This document shows, in pieces, positions 8,083 through 13,663 of a DNA stretch of 13,663 bases. The position numbers were made by a program, and so were the translations under genes. The notes under the pieces are model-generated. The model did not search any database. It was given only the letters and a program-made list of their open reading frames with translations, and was not told the origin of the DNA. Source of the stretch: JBBQNJ01 sp038329845 (GTDB lineage: Bacteria > Planctomycetota > Phycisphaerae > Tepidisphaerales > Tepidisphaeraceae); the NCBI GenBank assembly GCA_038329845.1, contig JBBQNJ010000100.1:1-13663 (forward strand), in the 5' to 3' direction. The stretch's first letter is position 1. The number at the start of each line of letters is the position of its first letter.

Positions 8083-8087
8083 TGCAT

Positions 8088-10529
8088 ATGCCTCGTCTGA
8101 CGGATCAGGAAAAAGCCGACATCCTCCGCTTCATGGAGCAGGATAAGCCCCTGCCGGACCATTACCGGTTTCTGTTGTTTGACGACAAACGCGAGGTCGA
8201 GCTCGTCTGGAACGGCAAGACGTCAGAGGTCTGCAACGTCGTTCTCCCCTTTCAGACCATCGAGCACGTGGATGAGCCGCGCATCGAATCCGGAGCCGCG
8301 CACGAAGTAAGCGGAACTCTCTTCGACACCCGCGGGCGGCAGCAGTCCGGCTGGACCAACAAACTCATCTGGGGCGACAACAAGCTCATCCTCTCCTCAC
8401 TCAAGAACGGCCCGCTGCGCGATGAGATCGAGAAACAGGGCGGCCTGAAGCTCATCTACATCGACCCGCCCTTCGACGTCGGGGCCGACTTTTCCATGGA
8501 CATCGAAGTCGGCGACGGCGGTGATACCTTTCACAAACGCCCCAACATCCTCGAAGAAATCGCCTACCGCGACACCTGGGGCAAAGGGGCCGACTCGTTC
8601 ATCTCCATGATCTACGAACGCCTCATCCTCATGCGCGACCTCCTCGCGGAGGATGGGAGTATTTATGTGCATTGCGATTGGCGGGTGAACAGTGCAGTGC
8701 GACTAGCGCTGGACGAAGTTTTTGGCAAGGAGCAGTTCAAGAACGAGATCGCTTGGAAGCGAAAGACGGGCAGTAGTTCACAGATCGGATCGACAACGGA
8801 TCGATTCGGGCACGATGTCGATCTGCTGTTGTTCTATGGTCGCGGCGACGACTCGATTTTTAACATGCAGTTCGGGGAGAGCGACCCAGAGTACATCCGG
8901 AAATTTTACCGCCACACGGACGACAAGGGCCGCATTTACCGTATTGCCGATTTGGCCAACCCCGCGCCACGTCCGACGCTTCGGTATGAGTATAAAGGTT
9001 ACCAGCCTCCGAAGAATGGATGGGCAATCTCACTGAAAAAGATGATTCAATGGGAAGCCGAGGGGCGGCTGCATTTTCCGAAATCACCGGACGGACGTAT
9101 TCAAAGGCGGCGGTTTCTGGAAGACCTAGAAGGCCAGCCGATCTCGGACTTTTGGGACGACATTGGACAGATCGCATCGCAATCCGGTGAGCGCGTTGAT
9201 TATCCAACGCAGAAGCCAGAAAAGCTGCTAGAGCGCATCATCAACGCTTCCTCCAACCCGGGCGATCTGGTCGCCGACTTCTTCGCCGGTTCGGGGACGA
9301 CGGCGGCGGTGGCGGAGAAGCTCGGGCGGAAGTGGATCGCCACCGACCTGGGCAAGTTCGCCATTCACACCACGCGCAAGCGGCTGATCGGCGTGCAGCG
9401 GAAGCTCAAGGAAGACGGGAAGGACTACCGCGCGTTCGAGCTTCTGAACCTCGGCCGGTACGAGCGGCAGCACTACGTGGGCGTCGCAGGTGTAGGGTGG
9501 GATTCAATCCACCATCCGGGCGGCGAAGACGGTGGGTTGAAACCCACCCTACGCGAAGAGCAGAAGCGGCAGATGATCGAACGCAAAGAGCGCGATTTCG
9601 TCGAACTGATCCTGCGGGCGTACCGGGCCGAGAAGGTTGAGGGCTTCCCCGCGTTCCACGGCAAGAAGGCGGGGCGGATGGTGGCGGTCGGCCCGGTGAA
9701 CATGCCGGTGACCCGCTTGTTCGTCGAAGAAATCATCGTCGAGTGCCGCAAGAAGAACATCACTAAGGTAGACATCCTCGGCTTTGAGTTTGAGATGGGA
9801 TTGTTTCCGAATGTGCTGGACGAGGCGCGGGGCAAGGGGATCGACATCGCGCCCAAGTACATCCCGGCGGAAGTGTTTGACAAGCGGGCGGTGGAGAAGA
9901 ACCAGGTGGTGTTCCACGATGTGAGTTACATTGAGGTGACGCCGGTTGTGAAGGAATTACGTGGCACGGGCTTCCAGCCCGTGTCTGGCGGCGGAAAACA
10001 TGGGCAAGATGCCCATGCCACGTGGACCATCGCAGTGCAACTGACGGATTTCTCGGTGTTTTATAGTCAGGATTCGATTCTGGCCGCCGAGTCGGCGCTG
10101 GCGGATTCGAAGAAGGGGGGAAGCAGGATCGTTGTTGATAAAGGGCAGATTGTGAAGGTGAGCCGCAGCGCCAAGGGGATCACCAGCCGCGAGGTGCTGA
10201 CGGAGAAGTGGACGGATTGGGTGGATTACTGGGCGGTGGATTTTGATTACGAAAACAAGCGGGAGATCATCCGGGTGCCGGTGGAAAAGGACGACAATGA
10301 GCCGCGCACGTCAGTAAGCGGTTCCCCCGAATGGGAAGAGCGCTGGACGGGCGAATATATCTTCGAGAACGAATGGCAGAGTTTCAGGACGAAGAAGTAC
10401 CGCACGCTGGAAGTGGAGCCGGGCAGAAGAAAGATCGCGGTGAAGGTGGTGGACATTTTCGGGAATGACACGATGACGATCGTAGAGGTGACGGTGGGCG
10501 ACGGGAAGAAGGGAAAGAAAGCAAATTAG
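8088..10529 (+). CDS. DNA methyltransferase, type III Mod-like (beta class)
   Basis: This 813-residue protein would methylate an amino group of adenine (less likely N4 of cytosine) at a specific DNA site and protect it from the Res partner. The N-terminal 100 residues lead to LIWGDNKLIL, then motif IV as YIDPPF (Asp126-Phe129). A target-recognition region covers about 190-370, then TQKPEKLLERII and motif I as DFFAGSGTT (397-405). Motif IV before motif I is the beta-class order of type III Mod enzymes. The C-terminal part (from about 490) has VELILRAYRA, MVAVGPVNMPVTRLFVEEII and a beta-rich end; it is longer than in classical Mod. Two palindromic repeats are inserted in frame (residues 469-489 and 625-645). 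Base use in about 8650-9230 is less GC-rich than its flanks. The stop TAG is the first three bases of a downstream repeat. The target sequence cannot be read from this. Confidence 0.9.
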   Translation: MPRLTDQEKADILRFMEQDKPLPDHYRFLLFDDKREVELVWNGKTSEVCNVVLPFQTIEHVDEPRIESGAAHEVSGTLFDTRGRQQSGWTNKLIWGDNKLILSSLKNGPLRDEIEKQGGLKLIYIDPPFDVGADFSMDIEVGDGGDTFHKRPNILEEIAYRDTWGKGADSFISMIYERLILMRDLLAEDGSIYVHCDWRVNSAVRLALDEVFGKEQFKNEIAWKRKTGSSSQIGSTTDRFGHDVDLLLFYGRGDDSIFNMQFGESDPEYIRKFYRHTDDKGRIYRIADLANPAPRPTLRYEYKGYQPPKNGWAISLKKMIQWEAEGRLHFPKSPDGRIQRRRFLEDLEGQPISDFWDDIGQIASQSGERVDYPTQKPEKLLERIINASSNPGDLVADFFAGSGTTAAVAEKLGRKWIATDLGKFAIHTTRKRLIGVQRKLKEDGKDYRAFELLNLGRYERQHYVGVAGVGWDSIHHPGGEDGGLKPTLREEQKRQMIERKERDFVELILRAYRAEKVEGFPAFHGKKAGRMVAVGPVNMPVTRLFVEEIIVECRKKNITKVDILGFEFEMGLFPNVLDEARGKGIDIAPKYIPAEVFDKRAVEKNQVVFHDVSYIEVTPVVKELRGTGFQPVSGGGKHGQDAHATWTIAVQLTDFSVFYSQDSILAAESALADSKKGGSRIVVDKGQIVKVSRSAKGITSREVLTEKWTDWVDYWAVDFDYENKREIIRVPVEKDDNEPRTSVSGSPEWEERWTGEYIFENEWQSFRTKKYRTLEVEPGRRKIAVKVVDIFGNDTMTIVEVTVGDGKKGKKAN
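9492..9552 (+). repeat. Palindromic dispersed repeat inserted in frame in mod
   Basis: The left arm 9492-9513 starts GTAGGGTGGG, and the right arm 9531-9552 ends CCCACCCTAC. Arms of 22 bp match as reverse complements at 20 positions, around a 17-base loop. It is read as VGW...LKPTLR in the methyltransferase. It is unrelated in sequence to the repeat at 9960. Confidence 0.85.
9960..10022 (+). repeat. Double-hairpin dispersed repeat inserted in frame in mod (TGFQPV/HGQDAHAT type)
   Basis: Two perfect 8-bp hairpins, CACGGGCTTCCAGCCCGTG and CATGGGCAAGATGCCCATG, are enclosed by outer arms CGTGGCA and TGCCACG, which could form a three-way junction. The length is 63 bp, exactly 21 codons. It is translated with the signature TGFQPV...HGQDAHAT, which I know from many planctomycete protein predictions. 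Confidence 0.9.
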
Positions 10530-10574
10530 CCACGGATGGCACGGTTGAAGCGAATACGCTTCAAACACGGATGA
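10527..10574 (+). repeat. Hairpin repeat, copy A (just after mod)
   Basis: Conserved flank TAGCCACGGATGGCACGGT, a 7-bp perfect stem TGAAGCG/CGCTTCA around loop AATA, then AACACGGATGA. Its first three bases are the stop codon of mod. It matches copy B (11144-11191) at 42 of 47 positions and copy C on the other strand in its flanks. Confidence 0.9.
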
Positions 10575-10685
10575 ACAGAAGATAATCAGGAAATGGAAGC
10601 CGGCGAGAACCATTTGGGTGACGTCAACGAAATGGTTGGCTTGGTAGTGGAGATGCGATGTTTGAATCAGAACGGTTTGGCATTA

Positions 10686-10730
10686 TCCGTGTTCGAGGTG
10701 TACTCACCTCGACCGTGTAATCCGTGGCTA
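10686..10730 (-). repeat. Hairpin repeat, copy C (opposite orientation, before the GxxExxY gene)
   Basis: Read on the minus strand: flank TAGCCACGGATTACACGGT, stem CGAGGTG/CACCTCG around loop AGTA, then AACACGGA. Compared with copy A, all six differences in the stem make three compensating base-pair changes. Between copies A and C, 10575-10685 holds no recognisable gene. Confidence 0.88.
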
Positions 10731-10742
10731 AAGCTCTTAATG

Positions 10743-10748
10743 AAGGAG
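10743..10748 (+). promoter_or_regulatory. Ribosome-binding site of the GxxExxY gene
   Basis: AAGGAG lies 5 bases before ATG 10754 and only 2 before ATG 10751, so 10754 is preferred. Confidence 0.65.
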
Positions 10749-10753
10749 TTATG

Positions 10754-11140
10754 ATGCTTGAAGGCAGTGGTGAGTTAAACCAGATCACCGAGAAGATTAT
10801 CGGCTGTGCCTATAAAGTGGCAGAGAAGCTGGGCGCGGGATTCCTGGAGAAGGTCAACGAAAACGCTCTGGCACATGAGCTTCGCAAGGCGGGGTTGAAG
10901 GTTGAGCAGCAATATCCGGTTCCGGTGCATTACGATGGGATTCTGGTCGGCGACTTTGTGGCCGACCTGCTGGTTGAGGGGCGAGTGCTGGTAGAACTGA
11001 AGACGGTGAGAGCCCTGGATGATGCGCACATGGCTCAGTGCATCAACTATCTGGCCGCCACGGGACTGCCGATTTGCCTGTTAATTAACTTTGGCAATCG
11101 GGTGGAGGTGAAACGAGTAATGGGGAAGGCAAAGAAATAA
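10754..11140 (+). CDS. GxxExxY protein, PD-(D/E)XK nuclease-like
   Basis: This 128-residue protein belongs to the GxxExxY family, which is placed among PD-(D/E)XK nuclease-like folds; its cellular role is not established. The order is ITEKIIGCAYKVAEKLGAGF, then the name motif as GFLEKVN (Gly29, Glu32, Asn35), so the usual final Tyr is Asn here. Next come ENALAHEL, the VEQQYPVPVHYDG strand, and a nuclease-like core: Asp71 in FVADLLVEG, then Glu81 and Lys83 in VLVELK. HMAQCINYLAATGL follows, with Gln95 and Tyr99, and LLINFG near the end. With D, E and K all present it could be catalytically active. It lies between mod and res in the same orientation, 224 bp after mod and 130 bp before res. Copies of a hairpin repeat stand on both sides, so it may be a passenger cassette rather than a subunit. 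Confidence 0.9.
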   Translation: MLEGSGELNQITEKIIGCAYKVAEKLGAGFLEKVNENALAHELRKAGLKVEQQYPVPVHYDGILVGDFVADLLVEGRVLVELKTVRALDDAHMAQCINYLAATGLPICLLINFGNRVEVKRVMGKAKK

Positions 11141-11143
11141 TTT

Positions 11144-11191
11144 TAGCCACGGATGGCACGGTTAAAGCGGGTACGCTTCAAGCAAGGATGA
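11144..11191 (+). repeat. Hairpin repeat, copy B (just after the GxxExxY gene)
   Basis: It begins TAGCCACGGATGGCACGGT, three bases after the stop codon of the GxxExxY gene. The stem is TAAAGCG/CGCTTCA around GGTA, with one A-C mismatch. It has the same orientation as copy A. Confidence 0.9.
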
Positions 11192-11216
11192 AGCCAAGAG
11201 ACATCATCGCGGTTAT

Positions 11217-11253
11217 GACCGTTTAATCCGTTTAATCCCCTCGAATTCGAGGG
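11217..11253 (-). repeat. Degenerate repeat half plus perfect 16-bp palindrome before res
   Basis: ACCGTTTAATCCGTTTAATC resembles the outer flank of copy C (ACCGTGTAATCCGTGGCT) in the same, inverted, orientation. It is followed at 11238-11253 by the perfect palindrome CCCTCGAATTCGAGGG, 17 bases upstream of the res start. It may be a worn fourth copy of the repeat or an operator-like site for res. Confidence 0.5.
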
Positions 11254-11270
11254 AATTGGAGAAACAGTAA

Positions 11271-13663
11271 ATGGCATTACACAAAGACTTTCCGAACGAC
11301 CCACACGCGATTCTCGATCCGGCCATCCGCTGGTTCCCGGCGGACGAGTCGCTGCGCGATACAGCGATGAACAAGCTGATGCCTCCGCTGGTCGCGACGT
11401 TGCGCCAGAAGGTGAAAGAGTTCCGGGATGGCGGGTACGTCGGGGCGACGGATACGAGCAAGAGTCTGCTCAACTGGTGGTTTGGCGAGCCGCATCTGAT
11501 CGACCACGCGGACGGCCCGTCGACGCCATTCGAATACTTCTTTGCCCAGCGCGAGGCAATGGAGACGATTGTCTACCTGACGGACGTGGTGGGCGTGAAG
11601 GACAAGCACGACCTGATGCGCTTCGACAGCAGCGGCGCGGTCTCATCGGGCATGTTCGATGAAACCTGGCGGCGATTCGTGATCAAAATGGCGACGGGGA
11701 GCGGCAAGACCAAGGTGCTGAGCCTGGCGCTGGCGTGGAGTTTCTTCTGCAAGACGTATGAGCCGGATTCGACGCTGGCGCGAAATTTCCTCGTGATCAC
11801 GCCGAACATCATCGTGCTGGACCGCATTTACAAGGACTTCAAGGGACTGGACATTTTCTTCCACGACCCGGTCCTGCCCGACAATGGATTCGACGGCAGA
11901 AACTGGCGGGACGACTTCCAGTTGACGCTGCACAAGCAGGACGACGTGCGCGTGACGCAGAAGACGGGCAACATCTTCCTGACCAACATCCACCGCGTCT
12001 ACGCGGGAAACGAGAGCATCCCGTCGCCGGATGATGATGACACCATGGATTACTTTCTCGGCAAGCGGCCGACCGGCGCGACGACCGACAGCAAGGTGGA
12101 CCTGGGGATGATCGTGCGCGATATCGATGAGTTGATGGTGCTCAACGATGAGGCGCACCATATCCATGACCCGAAGATGGCGTGGTTCAAGAGCATCGAG
12201 GACATCCACAATCGACTGCTGCAGAAGGACGGGCAACTATCCCTGCAAATCGACGTGACCGCGACGCCGAAGCATGACAACGGCGCGATCTTCGTACAGA
12301 CAATCGCGGACTACCCGCTGGTGGAGGCGATCAGCCAGAACGTGGTGAAGCATCCTGTCCTGCCCGATGCGCCAAGCCGGGCGAAGCTGCACGAGCGCAA
12401 GAGCGTGAAATACACTGAGAAGCACGCGGATTACATCGACCTGGGCGTGATCGAGTGGCGCAAGACGTACGAGGAACACCAGAAGACCGGCAAGAAGGCG
12501 GTGCTCTTCGTGATGACCGATGACACCAAGAACTGCGACGAGGTGGCGGAGTATCTCGAATCACGATACCCCGACCTGAAGGACGCAGTGCTGACGATTC
12601 ACACCAAAAGCAACGGCGAGATTTCCGAAGCGTCAAGCGGGAAGGCTAAGGAGGAACTGGACCTGCTGCGTAAGGAGGCCAATACCATCGACGACGCGGG
12701 CAGCCGGTATAAGGCCATCGTCTCGGTGATGATGTTGAAAGAAGGTTGGGACGTGAGGAACGTCACGACCATCGTTGGCCTGCGTGCCTACGCGGCCAAG
12801 AGCAACATTCTCCCCGAACAGACGCTCGGGCGCGGATTGCGAAAGATGTATCCCGGTGAGGTCGAGGAGTACGTGAGCGTCGTCGGCACGGACGCATTCA
12901 TGGAGTTCGTCGAGTCGATTCAGGCTGAGGGCGTGACGCTGGAGCGCAAGGCGATGGGTGCCGGCACCAAGCCCAAGGCCCCGCTGGTTGTAGAAGTCGA
13001 TCAGGAGAACGACAAGAAAGACCTGGACGACTTGGACATTCAGATCCCCGTTCTCGCCCCGCGAGTCCATCGCGAGTACAAGAACCTGAACCAGTTGGAC
13101 GTATTGAAGATGGGGCACACGCCAGTCGAATACCGCCAGTTTAGCGAAGAAGAACAGCGAGAAATCATCTTCAAAGACGTGACGACGGGGCTGATTGCCC
13201 ATACGACGGTGCTGGATTCGGCAGGAATCGCCGATTACCGAAGCGTACTGGGCTATTTCACCCAGACCTTGATGAAGGAACTTCGGCTCGTGAGCGGGTA
13301 CGACGTGCTCTACGGGAAGATAAAGGCGTTCGTGAGCGACAACCTGTTCGGCCAGACCGTCGACCTGGAGAGTCCGAATACCATTCGCAACCTATCCGAG
13401 ATCGCCGCGACGAAGACGCTTATCGATGCGATGAAGCTCGGGATCAACAAGCTGACGGTGCAGACGTCGGGCGACGCCCGGATTCAGGACACAATCAAGT
13501 TGCGCCAGGTGCGCCCATTCGTGGTAAAGAGCCAGGATTATGTGACCGCGAAGAAGAGTATCTTCAACCGTATTATCGGCGACAGCGGTTTCGAGTTGGA
13601 GTTTGCGGCGTTCCTCGACAAGTGCGAAGACGTACGGTCCTTCGCCAAGAATTACCTTGCTGT
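11271..13663 (+). CDS. Type III-like restriction enzyme, DEAH helicase-nuclease (Res; 3' end outside window)
   Basis: The frame is open from ATG 11271 to the window end (797 codons, no stop). GGAG at 11258-11261 lies 9 bases before the start. It would be the DNA-translocating, cutting partner of Mod. An N-terminal extension of about 139 residues (RWFPADESLRDTAMNKLMPP, LLNWWFGEPHL) comes before the helicase, which has Walker A ATGSGKT (141-147), DEAH (293-296), motif III VTATP (329-333), motif V MMLKEGWDVRNV and motif VI QTLGRGLRK (from 517). After a long middle region, the last residues (GFELEFAAFLDKCEDVRSFAKN) match the start of the PD-(D/E)XK nuclease domain of type III Res proteins. The catalytic Asp, Glu and Lys must lie beyond the window. 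The N-terminal extension differs from classical EcoP-type Res, and the match may be to the group I recall as BPTD_3080-type restriction enzymes (unchecked). Confidence 0.9.
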   Translation, partial: MALHKDFPNDPHAILDPAIRWFPADESLRDTAMNKLMPPLVATLRQKVKEFRDGGYVGATDTSKSLLNWWFGEPHLIDHADGPSTPFEYFFAQREAMETIVYLTDVVGVKDKHDLMRFDSSGAVSSGMFDETWRRFVIKMATGSGKTKVLSLALAWSFFCKTYEPDSTLARNFLVITPNIIVLDRIYKDFKGLDIFFHDPVLPDNGFDGRNWRDDFQLTLHKQDDVRVTQKTGNIFLTNIHRVYAGNESIPSPDDDDTMDYFLGKRPTGATTDSKVDLGMIVRDIDELMVLNDEAHHIHDPKMAWFKSIEDIHNRLLQKDGQLSLQIDVTATPKHDNGAIFVQTIADYPLVEAISQNVVKHPVLPDAPSRAKLHERKSVKYTEKHADYIDLGVIEWRKTYEEHQKTGKKAVLFVMTDDTKNCDEVAEYLESRYPDLKDAVLTIHTKSNGEISEASSGKAKEELDLLRKEANTIDDAGSRYKAIVSVMMLKEGWDVRNVTTIVGLRAYAAKSNILPEQTLGRGLRKMYPGEVEEYVSVVGTDAFMEFVESIQAEGVTLERKAMGAGTKPKAPLVVEVDQENDKKDLDDLDIQIPVLAPRVHREYKNLNQLDVLKMGHTPVEYRQFSEEEQREIIFKDVTTGLIAHTTVLDSAGIADYRSVLGYFTQTLMKELRLVSGYDVLYGKIKAFVSDNLFGQTVDLESPNTIRNLSEIAATKTLIDAMKLGINKLTVQTSGDARIQDTIKLRQVRPFVVKSQDYVTAKKSIFNRIIGDSGFELEFAAFLDKCEDVRSFAKNYLA

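Larger units (their letters stand above)
7697..8087. other. Divergent intergenic region between hydrolase and restriction locus
   Basis: These 391 bases separate two divergent genes, so promoters for both should lie here, but I could not place -35/-10 boxes with confidence. It contains a 15-bp tandem repeat (7753-7782) and a long imperfect palindrome (7860-7958). The rest, including 7962-8076, shows nothing I can name. Confidence 0.6.

Noticed and set aside
10593..10754. 53-codon frame ending with a TGATG overlap at the GxxExxY start, suggestive of translational coupling
   Set aside because: Its second half is simply the translation of hairpin repeat copy C, it has no family resemblance, and no good ribosome-binding site precedes it.
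10527..11253. CRISPR-like array formed by the hairpin repeats
   Set aside because: There are only three or four copies, in mixed orientation with very unequal spacing and a gene between them. No spacer pattern or cas gene was seen.

Overview
The window is GC-rich bacterial chromosome, most likely from a planctomycete (Planctomycetota, perhaps Phycisphaerae). The taxonomic clue is indirect. Several short palindromic dispersed repeats of a kind I associate with planctomycete genomes lie between genes and, twice, inside a coding region. One of these encodes the peptide signature TGFQPV...HGQDAHAT. The housekeeping genes are of ordinary bacterial type. No rRNA, tRNA or CRISPR array was seen.

Layout. 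(1) Positions 1-700 are a decayed mobile region: the C-terminal end of an IS4-type transposase, then a headless VapC/PIN toxin remnant bracketed by a 25-bp inverted repeat. (2) 771-1724 (+) is a serine O-acetyltransferase (cysteine synthesis), followed by 377 bp that hold three copies of a 24-40 bp dispersed repeat. (3) 2102-2419 (+) is a small putative lipoprotein whose end overlaps by 10 bp the end of a convergent group on the minus strand. Read 5'->3', that group is a GH113-like glycoside hydrolase lipoprotein (7696-6569), aspS (6505-4631), pyk (4567-3071) and a putative lipoprotein (3057-2410). The gaps are 63, 63 and 13 bp. The last pair looks clearly co-transcribed; linkage of the rest is plausible. 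(4) 7697-8087 is a non-coding boundary with a small tandem repeat and a long imperfect palindrome. (5) From 8088 to the window end (+) lies a type III-like restriction-modification locus: a beta-class DNA methyltransferase (Mod), a small GxxExxY/PD-(D/E)XK protein, and a DEAH helicase-nuclease (Res) that runs off the window just as its nuclease domain begins.

The restriction locus is the most interesting part. Mod and Res are separated by about 740 bp holding the GxxExxY gene and copies of a 45-47 bp repeat. Each copy has conserved flanks around a 7-bp stem and a 4-nt loop. Between two copies in opposite orientation, all six stem differences fall into three compensating base pairs, so the hairpin itself seems to be conserved. 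The mod gene also carries two unrelated palindromic repeats inserted in frame, and its target-recognition region has visibly different base and codon use, as if it had been swapped. The aspartyl-tRNA synthetase carries the His/Gly pair typical of non-discriminating enzymes, which predicts tRNA-dependent asparagine formation in this organism.
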